Assembly (NCBI GenBank): GCA_016786865.1
Contig: JAEUVE010000011.1
Coordinates: 248,001 to 312,000, forward strand
DNA from: Sediminibacterium sp.
GTDB lineage: Bacteria; Bacteroidota; Bacteroidia; Chitinophagales; Chitinophagaceae
Direction: 5' to 3'
Length of the DNA stretch: 64,000 bases
Shown: in pieces, positions 25,484 to 35,173 of the stretch
Position numbering within the stretch: the first letter of the stretch is position 1
Layout: each line of letters opens with the position of its first letter
The notes under the pieces: model-generated
Seen by the model: the letters and a program-made list of their open reading frames with translations, nothing else
What the model was told of the DNA's origin: nothing
The model's database searches: none
Program-made: the position numbers and the translations under genes

Positions 25484-26559
25484 ACCCTGTAGCAGATTGC
25501 GTTGATGTTCATTCCTGCCCCAACGGATGCGAACATAACAATGTCGCCCGGTTCCAGCCGATGATCGTCCAGTTCTCCCCTTTTTACAAGGTCATAGAGC
25601 GTGGGGATGGTTGCCACAGAACTGTTACCCAGTTTATGAATACTCATGGGCATGATGTTGTTGGGAACATCCCTGATACCGTATAATTTAAAAAGCGCTT
25701 TGATAAAGCCCTCGTCCATTTTCTCATTGGCCTGGTGCAGAAAAAATTTCTTTACCTCAGTTACATGGACGCCGCTTTTTTCCAAACAGGCTTTCATGGC
25801 CGTGGGAACATTCTTAATGGCATATTCATACACTTTTCTGCCTTTCATTTTAATGTAACGAACTGCGGGATCGGCATCAGGCAGATAGGATTTGCCCATG
25901 GTGATGTACTCCAGTTCTTCTACACAGTCGCTTTGCATATTGCTTGCAATGATTCCCTTCGAAGACTCATTGCCTTCTGCAGCTTCAATAATTGCTGCAC
26001 CGGCACCATCGCTGAAAATCATACTGTCTCTGTCGTATTGATCTATAACACGGCTCAGTGTTTCCGTTCCGATTACCAAACATCTTTTGGCAAGGCCTGC
26101 TTTAATAAATGCATCTGCCTGTGTTACTCCCAGAATCCATCCCGGACAACCAAAAAGAATATCGTATGCAACACAGTTGGGATTCCGGATGCCCAGTCCA
26201 CTTTTAATATGAGATGCGAGCGATGGACAGGCATCAGTCTGAATCGTATTTTTTAATACGTTTCCGAAGTTATGCGCTACTATAATCTGATCAATCGACT
26301 CAGGGTCAATTCCTGCATCATCAATTGCATGTTTTGCTGCAATAATACCGATATCGGATGCCTTGAATTCACTTCCCACATACCGACGTTCTTCAATTCC
26401 GGTAATGTCTTTGAACTTTTCAACAATCACAGTTGATGGGGTAGCAATTTTCACGTGATCTTCTCCGTAAAAATCCTGCTCTGCAAATTCTTTGTTGGTT
26501 TTAATATGCGGTGGAATATAACTGCCGGTTCCGGTAATTACTGTACGTGGTTGAGCCAT
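25480..26559 (-). CDS. Beta-ketoacyl-ACP synthase III family protein (FabH-like)
   Basis: About 359 residues from ATG 26559; a TTG at 26574 would add five residues but lies at the predicted transcription start. Thiolase fold with catalytic Cys in ILFGCPGWI, His in KKFFLHQANEKM and Asn in KLGNSSVATI, so the full Cys-His-Asn triad is present. MIFSDGAGAAIIEA is the usual FabH-type loop. It starts fatty-acid chains or makes specialised acyl chains; Bacteroidota often have more than one copy, so the exact pathway is open. Promoter -7 TACATTTG lies 23 bp upstream. Confidence 0.83.
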   Translation of the reverse strand: MAQPRTVITGTGSYIPPHIKTNKEFAEQDFYGEDHVKIATPSTVIVEKFKDITGIEERRYVGSEFKASDIGIIAAKHAIDDAGIDPESIDQIIVAHNFGNVLKNTIQTDACPSLASHIKSGLGIRNPNCVAYDILFGCPGWILGVTQADAFIKAGLAKRCLVIGTETLSRVIDQYDRDSMIFSDGAGAAIIEAAEGNESSKGIIASNMQSDCVEELEYITMGKSYLPDADPAVRYIKMKGRKVYEYAIKNVPTAMKACLEKSGVHVTEVKKFFLHQANEKMDEGFIKALFKLYGIRDVPNNIMPMSIHKLGNSSVATIPTLYDLVKRGELDDHRLEPGDIVMFASVGAGMNINAICYRV

Positions 26560-26581
26560 GGTCAGATTGTTCAAGTTATAC

Positions 26582-26589
26582 CAAATGTA
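26582..26589 (-). promoter_or_regulatory. -7 element of the KAS III gene
   Basis: On the minus strand this reads TACATTTG, matching TAnnTTTG. It predicts a start near 26576 and a leader of about 17 nt before ATG 26559. Confidence 0.55.
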
Positions 26590-26600
26590 ATCATAAATAA

Positions 26601-26635
26601 AAAAGGGATGAACATCATCCCTTTTTTATTTTAAC
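26601..26635 (-). terminator. Terminator after the mannose-1-phosphate guanylyltransferase gene
   Basis: AAAAGGGATG (26601-26610) pairs perfectly with CATCCCTTTT (26616-26625) around a 5-base loop, with T-rich tails on both strands. It separates two minus-strand genes, so KAS III needs its own promoter. Confidence 0.85.
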
Positions 26636-26645
26636 TAACAATCGT

Positions 26646-27728
26646 TTATAAGTATTGGTCTCCCTTATTTCGTTTTACTTCGGCAACATATTCCTTGATG
26701 GCCTGTTCTTTTTCTTTCTTACAAACCAGGAGTACATCCGGGGTATCCACAATGATAAAATCATCCAACCCCTGCAGTACCACCAGCTTATCGTGTGGTG
26801 CGGAAACCATGCACTTGGTAGCATCAATCACAATCACATTGTCCGATGCGGTTGCATTGCCCAGATAATCCTTTTCCAGGTTATCGTAAGCGCTGTTCCA
26901 GGTACCCAGGTCGCTCCATCCGAAAGAGGAAGGAATTACGTACACATTGTCTGCCTTTTCCATAATTGCGAAATCTATGGACACATTGGTACATAAAGGG
27001 TAAATACGGTTGATGGCTTCTTTTTCATCTGGGGTATTGAAATGTGCTTTTTCCGCATCAAACAGTTCAAACATTTCGGGTTGATACATTTCAAAAGCCT
27101 TCATAACATTCTTAACCTGCCAAACAAATATGCCTGCATTCCATAGAAAATCACCGCTGGCCAGGAAGGTTTTGGCCAGTTCCAGGTTGGGTTTTTCTGT
27201 AAAGGTTTTCACTTTGTAAATGCCATCTGCAACCTGCATGGGTTCGTGCTGTATATAGCCATATCCGGTATTGGGATGTGTAGGCTTAATACCGAGGGTA
27301 ACCAGCGATTTGATATGCGCTACAAAATCCAGCGCTTTCAGGGTAATGGCCTTGAAATTTTCAGGATCCAGAATCATATGATCGCTGGGGGCAACAATCA
27401 ATGATGCTTCCGGGTCTTTTTGCAGCAACTTGTAGGAAATATAGGCTACGCAGGGAGCGGTGTTTTTTCTGCTGGGTTCTGCCAGAATATTTTCTACGGG
27501 AAGCTCGGGCAACTGCTGTTGCACAATATCAACGTATTCTTCGGAGGTAACGATGTATATATTTTCGTTTGGAATAAAATCTGCATATCGCTCGTAGGTC
27601 CAGCGGATCAGGGATTTTCCTGTATTGAGGATGTCCAGAAACTGCTTGGGATACGATGTGCGGCTTTTAGGCCAAAAGCGGCTGCCAATACCCCCGGCCA
27701 TAATTGCCACATAATGGTGTTTGTTCAT
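26646..27728 (-). CDS. manC: Mannose-1-phosphate guanylyltransferase
   Basis: 360 residues. The nucleotidyltransferase signature AGGIGSRFWPKSRTSYPKQFLD lies near the start, the sugar-phosphate site has VKTFTEKPNLELAKTFL, and FLWNAGIFVW and SFGWSDLGTWNSAYD are GMP-family motifs. It makes GDP-mannose from GTP and mannose-1-phosphate for cell-surface glycans and GDP-fucose. Length fits the single-domain type without a C-terminal phosphomannose isomerase. Adjacent upstream to kdsD, another sugar-nucleotide gene, but each appears separately transcribed. Confidence 0.92.
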   Translation of the reverse strand: MNKHHYVAIMAGGIGSRFWPKSRTSYPKQFLDILNTGKSLIRWTYERYADFIPNENIYIVTSEEYVDIVQQQLPELPVENILAEPSRKNTAPCVAYISYKLLQKDPEASLIVAPSDHMILDPENFKAITLKALDFVAHIKSLVTLGIKPTHPNTGYGYIQHEPMQVADGIYKVKTFTEKPNLELAKTFLASGDFLWNAGIFVWQVKNVMKAFEMYQPEMFELFDAEKAHFNTPDEKEAINRIYPLCTNVSIDFAIMEKADNVYVIPSSFGWSDLGTWNSAYDNLEKDYLGNATASDNVIVIDATKCMVSAPHDKLVVLQGLDDFIIVDTPDVLLVCKKEKEQAIKEYVAEVKRNKGDQYL

Positions 27729-27813
27729 TGCAATACTTTGTGTTAAGCTGTTAAAAAATCAGGTGCAATAGTACACGAATATTGAACGAGTTTAATATGA
27801 ACTTATTGCTTTC

Positions 27814-28776
27814 TTAAACAATTCCTTCCCTGATTAAATCGTGCAGGTGTAGAATTCCTTTGTATTGCCCCTCTTCGGTAACAATAAGTTGGCTAATGTC
27901 GTGTTTTCTTAACAATTCCAATGCTTCTACCGCCAGCGCCTGCGGAGCAATGGTAACCGGATGGGGGGTTAAAATATCTGTAGCCCGGATCTGGCTGATG
28001 TCGGTTGTTTTTTCCAGCATCCTGCGCAGATCTCCGTCTGTAATAATCCCGATTAGCTTGTTTGAACTGTTGATTACTGCGGTAACTCCCAATCTTTTTT
28101 CAGTGATTTCCACAATCACTTCCCGCAGAGAGGTTTCCGGCAACACGGCCGGCTTTTCATTGGCGGCAGCAATATCTTCTACCCGCAGGTACAATCGCTT
28201 GCCAAGATTGCCTCCCGGATGAAAACGGGCAAAATCCCGGTTATTGAAACCATTCAGCTCCATGAGGCATACAGCCAGTACATCTCCCATGACCATTTGG
28301 GCAGTGGTACTACTGGTAGGCGCAAGATTGTTGGGACAGGCTTCTTTGTTTACAGAAGAATTGATTACCCAGTCGGCATTTTTTGCCAGGAAACTGTCCA
28401 TATTGCCCGCCATTCCGATCAGTTTGTTGCCAAAATTCCGGATCAGGGGTACCAATACCTTAATTTCAGGGCTTTCTCCACTTTTGCTGATGATCATTAC
28501 CACATCTTCTGCCGTGATCATACCCAAATCTCCATGTATGGCATCTGCAGCATGCATAAACAATGCAGGTGTACCCGTAGAATTGAGGGTGGCCACGATC
28601 TTTTGGGCAACGATTGCACTTTTACCGATACCACTGATAACCAGTCGTCCTTTTGAGCGGTGGATGGCATGAACGATTTTTTCAAAACCTTCATCGATGT
28701 AGGAGGTTAATTCCTGCACAGATCGGGCTTCTGTTTCAATTGTGCTGATTGCGGTTTGTAATATGACAGATTTCAT
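27814..28776 (-). CDS. kdsD: Arabinose-5-phosphate isomerase (KpsF/GutQ family)
   Basis: About 320 residues from ATG 28776; the frame stays open to 29016 but that extension crosses the divergent recQ start and has no family similarity. N-terminal SIS domain (LVISGIGKSAIVAQKI, IISKSGESPEI, LAPTSSTTAQMVMGD), then HPGGNLGKRLYLRV leading into two CBS domains (KRLGVTAVI...IITDGDLRRML; DISQLIV...ILHLHDLI). It interconverts ribulose-5-phosphate and arabinose-5-phosphate, the first step of Kdo synthesis for lipopolysaccharide. A TACCTTTG -7 motif (28782-28789) ends five bases before the start. Confidence 0.9.
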   Translation of the reverse strand: MKSVILQTAISTIETEARSVQELTSYIDEGFEKIVHAIHRSKGRLVISGIGKSAIVAQKIVATLNSTGTPALFMHAADAIHGDLGMITAEDVVMIISKSGESPEIKVLVPLIRNFGNKLIGMAGNMDSFLAKNADWVINSSVNKEACPNNLAPTSSTTAQMVMGDVLAVCLMELNGFNNRDFARFHPGGNLGKRLYLRVEDIAAANEKPAVLPETSLREVIVEITEKRLGVTAVINSSNKLIGIITDGDLRRMLEKTTDISQIRATDILTPHPVTIAPQALAVEALELLRKHDISQLIVTEEGQYKGILHLHDLIREGIV

Positions 28777-28781
28777 TGGCG

Positions 28782-28789
28782 CAAAGGTA
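28782..28789 (-). promoter_or_regulatory. Candidate -7 element of kdsD
   Basis: Minus-strand TACCTTTG, five bases from the ATG at 28776. If used, the mRNA would be leaderless or nearly so. No clear -33 partner at the right distance. Confidence 0.4.
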
Positions 28790-28960
28790 AACTTTAACAT
28801 CAAAGGGACGATATTGCCGGTACAGTTTGCTAACTTAGCTCCCCCATTTACAAAATACCGGCATTCGTCACAATTTGTTGCATTTTTAAGCGGGTTTAAG
28901 AATATTTTGTTTAACTTATAGGCATAGATCGTACTAGCTACAGAAAATTGATTTTGAGAG

Positions 28961-31225
28961 ATGGCAACCACCAAAAAAACGGCTGAAAAGAAACCTGCTG
29001 TCAGGAAAACAGCCAAAAAAGCGGCCGTTCATAATTACAATATATACGAGGCGCTTGAACAATATTTTGGATTTCGTGAGTTTAAGGGTACACAGGAGCA
29101 GGCAATCAACAGCCTGCTCGACGGCAGGGATACTTTTGTCATCATGCCTACCGGCGGCGGTAAAAGCCTTTGCTATCAGTTGCCAGCCCTCATGTTGCCC
29201 GGATGTGCCATCATTGTTTCTCCCCTGATTGCCCTGATGAAAAACCAGGTTGATCTGGTACGAGGCTACAGTGAAAACGACGAAGTAGCCCATTTTCTTA
29301 ACTCCTCCCTGAATAAAGGCCAGATCAAGGCAGTAAAAGACGACCTGAACAGCGGTAAAACCAAATTATTATATGTTGCTCCGGAAACCCTGACCAAACA
29401 GGAGAACCTGGAATACTTCAGCGATCTGAACATTTCTTTTTTTGCAGTGGATGAAGCACACTGCATTTCGGAATGGGGACACGATTTCCGTCCGGAATAC
29501 CGTCGTTTACGTGAAATGATGGATATCATTAATCCGGATATCCCTGTAATTGCGTTAACCGCTACTGCCACACCTAAAGTGCAGAGTGATATTGTAAAGA
29601 ACCTTGGGCTGCGTAATCCGAATGTGCTGCTCTCTTCCTTTAACCGTTCCAGTCTGTATTATGAAATTCAGCCAAAGATCCAGAAGGAGCAGACCGTTAA
29701 GAGCATTGTCAAATTTATTTCCCAGCAAAAGGGGAAGAGCGGGATTATTTACACCCTGAACCGTAAAACCACCGAAGAACTGGCTGAATTACTGGTAGCC
29801 AATAAGATCAAGGCTGTGGCCTATCATGCCGGCCTGGATCAGAAGCTGCGCGCGGAAAGACAGGACCAGTTCCTGAATGAGGACGTACAGGTAATTGTTG
29901 CAACCATTGCATTTGGCATGGGTATCGACAAGCCGGATATCCGGTTTGTAATTCACTTTAATATTCCCAAATCCATCGAAAATTACTATCAGGAAACCGG
30001 CCGTGCCGGACGGGATGGATTGGAAGGTATATGTATAATGTATTATTCGCACAAAGATGTTTCCAAGCTGGAACACCTGATGCGCGATAAGCCATTGAGC
30101 GAAAGAGAAGTTGGGGCGCAGCTGATTGATGAAATGGTGGCTTATGCAGAAAGCTCTGTTTGCAGAAGAAAAATACTGCTTCATTATTTTGGAGAAGATT
30201 GGGATACGCCCAATTGCGGCCTTTGCGATAACTGCAGAAATCCCAAAGAGAAAATCGAAGCCAAAGAAGATGTGGTTCGTGTATTGAAAGTGGTACAGGC
30301 TCTGGACGGACGATTTGTAACCGATTATGTGGTGAATGTGCTGATGGGTAAACTTACTCCGCAGATCACCATGTTCCGGCACGATGCCTTACCGGTTTTT
30401 GGTATTGGTAAAGACAAGGAGGCGCATTTATGGAACAGCCTGGTTCGCCAGATGTTGCTGGAAAACCTTTTGCAGAAAGACATTGAAGAATATGGTCTTA
30501 TTAAAGTAACACCTAAGGGGGAAAAATTCCTGAAAAAACCTGCTTCCTTTAAAATTGTGCTGAACAATTTGTTCGAAGACGCCAATGCCGATGACGATGA
30601 TGCGGAAACGGCTGCACAAACCGGCGCAGCAACCGACGAAAAATTGTTTGCCATGCTTATGGAGCTGCGTCAGAAAGAGGCCAAACGCAAAGGGTTGCCC
30701 CCGTTTGTAATTTTCCTCGAAAACTCTTTGCAGGATGCTGCTACACTGTATCCTACCACCCTGGAAGAAATGGAAAAATGCCAGGGTGTGAGCAAGGGTA
30801 AAGCCCTCAAATATGGTAAGCCTTTTGTGGAAATGATTGCCAGATATGTAGCGGAAAATGAAATTGAAAAACCGGATGATTTTGTAATGCGCAGTGTAGC
30901 CAATTCCGGAAGCAACAAAATTTATATTATTCAGAACGTAGATAAAAAAATCCCACTCGAAACCATCGCAAGAAACAAAGGTCTCAAGCTGGATGAACTG
31001 CTGGAAGAAATGGAAACCATTGCTGCCAGCGGCACAAGACTGAATCTGGACTATGCCATTGATGAATGGCTGGATGAAACAGATCAGGAAGAAATCATTG
31101 AATATTTCAAGAATTGCGAAACATCTTCTCTGCAGCTGGCGCAGGAAGAACTGGCGGAATACGACTACAACTGGGAACAGTTAAAAATCATGCGCATTAA
31201 ATTTCTGAGCGTTTACGGAAATTAA
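28961..31225 (+). CDS. recQ: ATP-dependent DNA helicase RecQ
   Basis: 754 residues. A Lys/Ala-rich N-terminal tail (about 1-25) precedes the SF2 helicase core: motif [13 protein letters not shown], motif [17 protein letters not shown], motif [11 protein letters not shown], motif [12 protein letters not shown]. The zinc-binding RQC region has Cys residues in SSVCRRKIL and [11 protein letters not shown] winged helix follows, then an acidic linker ([12 protein letters not shown]), an HRDC domain (about 565-640) and a C-terminal helical part. It unwinds recombination intermediates. Longer than E. coli RecQ (about 610) by the C-terminal extension common in Bacteroidota. Confidence 0.95.
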   Translation: MATTKKTAEKKPAVRKTAKKAAVHNYNIYEALEQYFGFREFKGTQEQAINSLLDGRDTFVIMPTGGGKSLCYQLPALMLPGCAIIVSPLIALMKNQVDLVRGYSENDEVAHFLNSSLNKGQIKAVKDDLNSGKTKLLYVAPETLTKQENLEYFSDLNISFFAVDEAHCISEWGHDFRPEYRRLREMMDIINPDIPVIALTATATPKVQSDIVKNLGLRNPNVLLSSFNRSSLYYEIQPKIQKEQTVKSIVKFISQQKGKSGIIYTLNRKTTEELAELLVANKIKAVAYHAGLDQKLRAERQDQFLNEDVQVIVATIAFGMGIDKPDIRFVIHFNIPKSIENYYQETGRAGRDGLEGICIMYYSHKDVSKLEHLMRDKPLSEREVGAQLIDEMVAYAESSVCRRKILLHYFGEDWDTPNCGLCDNCRNPKEKIEAKEDVVRVLKVVQALDGRFVTDYVVNVLMGKLTPQITMFRHDALPVFGIGKDKEAHLWNSLVRQMLLENLLQKDIEEYGLIKVTPKGEKFLKKPASFKIVLNNLFEDANADDDDAETAAQTGAATDEKLFAMLMELRQKEAKRKGLPPFVIFLENSLQDAATLYPTTLEEMEKCQGVSKGKALKYGKPFVEMIARYVAENEIEKPDDFVMRSVANSGSNKIYIIQNVDKKIPLETIARNKGLKLDELLEEMETIAASGTRLNLDYAIDEWLDETDQEEIIEYFKNCETSSLQLAQEELAEYDYNWEQLKIMRIKFLSVYGN

Positions 31226-31241
31226 ACGGTTGACAGATATT

Positions 31242-32330
31242 TTACCGGATCTGTTTAAACTGAATTTTTTTTCTTTGCAGCTGCTCTGAAGAAAGTGTAC
31301 ACTCATGGGCATAAACAATGTATTTACCGGCTTTTGTCTGCATTGTTGAGAGAAATTCCTGATTCAGTACTGTACGGGCATCGTATTCATACATCAAATA
31401 GATGGCGGTGTTCTTCCGGATTCCCAGTAAATAAGGTTCTGCGAGCGAGAAACTGTTATCGAAAAAGCCAACTCCGGTTTCTGTATACCAGATATATTCC
31501 CTGATTTGTTTTGCCGGCAACCCGGTATTTAGTTGTCCGGAAGAATCATTTATAAACAGTTCGTTGCCAGAGATATAACAGTCAAAATCAGTTTCTGTAG
31601 CAAGCATCAGTTGAAGGTTTGCATAATCAGCCCTGGTATTTTCCGGGCATAACAACAGGAATTTTCTGTTCCCGTTATCCTGCCTGTTCAGGTACAATAT
31701 CGGTGCGGCCATGGTATCGCAGCCCTTGATGGTATTCAGTAAGATGGCGTCTTTGCTGCAGGCTGTATGCACACAGTAGCGAACCAGATCGTCGGGTAGC
31801 ATATTGCTGAACCGTTTCCCCGAAAAGGAGCGATTCAGGAGTGACGTAGTTTGCACGTCCATACATCTCTTTTTGAAGAGCAGATAGTGTTGCAGTTCCC
31901 CAGCATCACTGTTACACATACGATTGGTAAAATCTGCAATCAGGTTTGTATTTTCAAATACTTGTTCTGTTACCTTTTTTGTAATTCGATATAAAGGTTT
32001 GTTGGTAACCACCAACAGGAATCCCGTATCGATTAATAACTCAGCGGATAATCTCAGGTTGGTAAAAAGCCGGTCATGTAAACCTGCAGTATTTTCATTG
32101 ATAAGATTGTAAGTATCAAGTCTTATAAATTCCAGTTTGTTTGCATAAACAGGTAATAAGCCCAGGAGGATCCCTGTGGTATCACCCAGCATAATTCTGT
32201 TACCGCTGTTGCTATATACGGCGGATTTTCTTCCACCGGTATAACCGTATTCGTGCTTCAGCGTACGGAACATAGCGGCATTCCTGCCAGACGGGCATAT
32301 TCCATCAATGGTGTCTGAACCTGAAAGCAT
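31242..32330 (-). CDS. Unrecognised 362-residue protein divergent from an XRE regulator
   Basis: I do not recognise a family. There is no signal peptide and no clear membrane segment; it is a mixed alpha/beta soluble protein. Visible points: several Cys residues, a LGDTTGILLGLLPVY segment near residue 50, a central KFLLLCPENTRADY strand-turn, and a C-terminal GKYIVYAHECTLSSEQL region. The start ATG 32330 lies 19 bases from the right arm of a large inverted repeat shared with the divergent XRE gene, so the two are probably co-regulated. Gene pairs of this form include restriction/controller and toxin/antitoxin modules, but no catalytic motif supports either here. Confidence 0.6.
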   Translation of the reverse strand: MLSGSDTIDGICPSGRNAAMFRTLKHEYGYTGGRKSAVYSNSGNRIMLGDTTGILLGLLPVYANKLEFIRLDTYNLINENTAGLHDRLFTNLRLSAELLIDTGFLLVVTNKPLYRITKKVTEQVFENTNLIADFTNRMCNSDAGELQHYLLFKKRCMDVQTTSLLNRSFSGKRFSNMLPDDLVRYCVHTACSKDAILLNTIKGCDTMAAPILYLNRQDNGNRKFLLLCPENTRADYANLQLMLATETDFDCYISGNELFINDSSGQLNTGLPAKQIREYIWYTETGVGFFDNSFSLAEPYLLGIRKNTAIYLMYEYDARTVLNQEFLSTMQTKAGKYIVYAHECTLSSEQLQRKKIQFKQIR

Positions 32331-32348
32331 GAGTTTTATGGCTTTTTT

Positions 32349-32425
32349 CTGTCTTTAAAGTATAAAATACGCCTATAAAGACAATATTTATACTATTAAT
32401 GATTCAAAATATACTTTAAAGACAG
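32349..32425. promoter_or_regulatory. Paired XRE operators in the divergent promoter region
   Basis: CTGTCTTTAAAGTATA (32349-32364) and its exact reverse complement TATACTTTAAAGACAG (32410-32425) face each other across 45 bases. Each 16-mer contains the palindrome CTTTAAAG. A partial third site, TATAAAGACA, is at 32374-32383. Each TATACTTTA also resembles a -7 box directed at the adjacent gene, and a TTG for the minus-strand promoter lies 17-19 bp behind it. The symmetry suggests one regulator controlling both genes. Confidence 0.75.
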
Positions 32426-32457
32426 CTTAAAAATTGATGCTTTCTCAAATTTGACAA

Positions 32458-32817
32458 GTGAAAGAATCAATTGGATATCGCATCAGGAAGCTTAGGGAGC
32501 AAAAAGATTACACCCAGGACAATATGGGGGCAGAATTGGGTATTACGGCAGGGGCCTATGCTAAAATAGAACGGGGTGAAACGGACCCTTCCGCCACAAG
32601 ACTGAAGCAAATTGCTGAAATTCTGGGGGTCGAAGTCAGTTATTTTTTTCAGAAAACGGCTACCAGTCAGCATTTACTCGATAAAACATCCAATTATGGG
32701 CTTGCTTCACAGCAGGATCTGGAACAACTTGGTACATTAATTGAATCGCTGCGAAGGGATATCGAAAAGATCCGGGCCGAGCTCTCTGCGCTTAAAAAAA
32801 CCAGGACAAAAAAATAA
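32458..32817 (+). CDS. XRE-family transcriptional regulator with C-terminal coiled coil
   Basis: 119 residues, GTG start at 32458. The HTH_3 domain spans about 7-62: RIRKLREQKDYTQDNMGAE, recognition helix ITAGAYAKIERGETDPS, then RLKQIAEILGV. The C-terminal half (about 85-119) is a heptad-like helix (LGTLIESLRRDIEKIRAELSAL) for dimerisation, ending in a Lys-rich tail. Probably binds the inverted 16-mers at 32349-32425 and regulates itself and the divergent 362-residue gene. Confidence 0.85.
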   Translation: MKESIGYRIRKLREQKDYTQDNMGAELGITAGAYAKIERGETDPSATRLKQIAEILGVEVSYFFQKTATSQHLLDKTSNYGLASQQDLEQLGTLIESLRRDIEKIRAELSALKKTRTKK

Positions 32818-32939
32818 CCCGGCCAGGCTCAGGCGTTAATAAAAATTTACTGATTCACCGCTTATGCACGCGGGTGCTACATAACAAGTAGTTTCGTACT
32901 TTACAGGATCATTTTATTGTTCACCCAAAACGATATGCT

Positions 32940-33884
32940 ATGGCCATACCCGTAGTAGACCTGGCTGCATTTATTTCCGGATCACCTGCCCAAAAAGCTG
33001 CATTTGTGCAGGAACTGGGCAAAGCTTACGAAGAAGTTGGTTTTGTTGCCGTAAAGAATCATGGCATCCCTGATCAGTTAATTGCAGATCAATATGCCTA
33101 TGTGCAGCAGTTTTTTGCGCTTCCACTGGAAAAGAAACTAAAGTATGAAATACCCGGATTGGCCGGCCAGCGTGGTTATACCAGCTTTGGCCGTGAACAT
33201 GCCAAAGGGAGCGAAGCCCCTGATTTAAAGGAATTTTTTCAGTATGGCCAGACGGTGGGCAGCAATCATCCGCTGAAACCGGAATATCCCGATAATGTTG
33301 TGGTTGCAGAAATTCCGGAACTCAATGAAACCCTTTTTAATGCATACCGCAATTTTGAAAAAAGCGGCAAAGCGCTGTTGCAGGCCATTGCATTGTACCT
33401 GGATCTGGATGAACATTATTTTGATGATTTTGTAGACGACGGAAACTCTATCCTGCGTTGTATTCATTACCCTCCGATTACCCAGGAACCCAAATCGGCC
33501 ATCCGGGCAGAGCAACACGAAGACATTAACCTGATAACCTTGCTGGTTGGTGCTTCTGCAGATGGTCTGCAGATCCTCACCAAGCAGGGTGAGTGGGTGA
33601 ATGTAACTTCATTGCCCGAACAGATAGTGGTAAATGTGGGCGATATGTTGCAGCGCTTAACCAATAATAAGCTCAGAAGCACAACACACAGGGTAGTTAA
33701 TCCTCCACGTTCGTTATGGCATACCAGCAGATTTTCCATGCCCTTCTTTCTGCACCCCAAAAGTGCGATGAGCCTGGCCTGTCTGGAAAGCTGCATAGAT
33801 GCGGATCATCCCAAAGCTTATACTGATGCCACTGCGGGAGAATACCTGGATGAAAGACTGAGAGAAATCGGACTGAAAAAATGA
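32940..33884 (+). CDS. 2-oxoglutarate/Fe(II)-dependent oxygenase (isopenicillin N synthase-like)
   Basis: 314 residues. The N-terminal DIOX_N domain has [16 protein letters not shown]. The Fe(II) site is HxD in [13 protein letters not shown] and the distal His in [11 protein letters not shown]. The Arg-x-Ser 2-oxoglutarate motif appears as [11 protein letters not shown]. It hydroxylates or desaturates an unknown small substrate. The stop overlaps the chromate transporter start by 4 bases, so they are translationally coupled, an unusual partnership. Confidence 0.87.
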   Translation: MAIPVVDLAAFISGSPAQKAAFVQELGKAYEEVGFVAVKNHGIPDQLIADQYAYVQQFFALPLEKKLKYEIPGLAGQRGYTSFGREHAKGSEAPDLKEFFQYGQTVGSNHPLKPEYPDNVVVAEIPELNETLFNAYRNFEKSGKALLQAIALYLDLDEHYFDDFVDDGNSILRCIHYPPITQEPKSAIRAEQHEDINLITLLVGASADGLQILTKQGEWVNVTSLPEQIVVNVGDMLQRLTNNKLRSTTHRVVNPPRSLWHTSRFSMPFFLHPKSAMSLACLESCIDADHPKAYTDATAGEYLDERLREIGLKK

Positions 33885-35137
33885 TTCTGCTCCGTCACAT
33901 ATCCTTCCTGAAATCGGTTTTACTGCATAGTTTAACTGCTTTCGGCGGCCCGCAGGGTCATATGGGTATGATGATGAAAACCTTTGTTCAGGAACGCAGG
34001 GATTTGACAGAAAAAGAGCTGCTTGAATACAATGCTTTCTGCCAGTTATTGCCCGGAGCATCCTCTACTCAAACCCTTACCCTGATTGGTTATAAACGTG
34101 GAGGGGTTTGGCTTGCACTGCTTACCTTGCTCGTCTGGGTGCTGCCTGCCTGTACCCTGATGACGGGCCTGTCTTTTTTATTGGATTACTTCGCCGGCAT
34201 TCAGAAGAAGGCTCCTGTTTTCCAGTTTATTCAGCCAATGGCCATTGGCTTTATTGCTTATTCCGCGTATCGTACTTTCGGAATTTCCGTTCACAATACC
34301 ATTACCAGGGTAATTATGGTAGTGGCAACAATTGCTACTTTTCTTGCTTTTAAAACACCCTGGATTTTTCCGGTACTGATCCTGCTGGCAGGTATCGCCA
34401 CCAATTTCAGTGAGAAAAGAATTCCTCAAAAAGAAGTGCCGCCCAAAAAAATCAGGTGGGGCAATCTGCTTCTGTTCTTCCTTTTATTTGGCATCACGGG
34501 ATATTTGTCGGAAACCGCTACAGCGGAGAATTGGAAAAACCGAAAATCCATCAACCTGTTCGAGAACAACTATCGCTTTGGAAGCCTGGTATTTGGCGGA
34601 GGTGATGTGTTGATTCCTCTGATGTATGAGCAGTATGTTACCAGACCACAGACCAAACGGATCCAGGAGAACAGGCGCGATGTATTGAAAATAGACAGGC
34701 AGGATTTTCTTACCGGTTCCGGAATTGTCAGGGCTATCCCTGGTCCTGTATTTTCGATTGCTGCATTCACAGGAGGAATGGCCCTCAGCGAAGAGGGGGA
34801 TGCCATGCACTTGCTGGGCAGCATCATTGGCGCAACAGGTATTTTCTTACCCAGTGTGTTGCTGGTACTATTTTTTTTCCCTGTTTGGCAAAACCTGAAA
34901 AAATATGCCGTCATCTACCGGTCACTCGAAGGAATCAATGCTGCCGTAGTGGGTATCATGGCGGGTTCCACCGCATATCTGATGAAGGACAATATTTTTG
35001 TTCATATTTATCAGTTTCAGTGGGCTGCTGTTTGGGATATCGGCATTATTGCTGCCACGTTCTACCTGTTGCGGTACAACCGGATTCCTGCACCTATTAT
35101 TGTAATGGGTTGCCTTTTATTGGGAGCCTTACTGTAA
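33881..35137 (+). CDS. chrA: Chromate transporter, CHR (ChrA) family
   Basis: 418 residues, the long two-domain form. Conserved CHR motifs occur twice: [14 protein letters not shown] with [19 protein letters not shown] in the first half, and [16 protein letters not shown] with [14 protein letters not shown] in the second. About ten to twelve membrane segments. It exports chromate in exchange or with protons in characterised members. Overlaps the oxygenase by ATGA. The central part ([11 protein letters not shown]) is a cytoplasmic linker. Confidence 0.9.
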   Translation: MILLRHISFLKSVLLHSLTAFGGPQGHMGMMMKTFVQERRDLTEKELLEYNAFCQLLPGASSTQTLTLIGYKRGGVWLALLTLLVWVLPACTLMTGLSFLLDYFAGIQKKAPVFQFIQPMAIGFIAYSAYRTFGISVHNTITRVIMVVATIATFLAFKTPWIFPVLILLAGIATNFSEKRIPQKEVPPKKIRWGNLLLFFLLFGITGYLSETATAENWKNRKSINLFENNYRFGSLVFGGGDVLIPLMYEQYVTRPQTKRIQENRRDVLKIDRQDFLTGSGIVRAIPGPVFSIAAFTGGMALSEEGDAMHLLGSIIGATGIFLPSVLLVLFFFPVWQNLKKYAVIYRSLEGINAAVVGIMAGSTAYLMKDNIFVHIYQFQWAAVWDIGIIAATFYLLRYNRIPAPIIVMGCLLLGALL

Positions 35138-35173
35138 ATTTACTATCTTCCAATACATCCGAAAACAGTTACC

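Noticed and set aside
28777..29016. 80-residue N-terminal extension of the arabinose-5-phosphate isomerase frame
   Set aside because: It overlaps the divergent recQ start, has no family similarity and lies upstream of the natural ATG at 28776.
31242..32817. Controller-regulated restriction-modification system
   Set aside because: The XRE/divergent layout fits, but no DNA methyltransferase is nearby and the 362-residue protein shows no nuclease motif I can identify.
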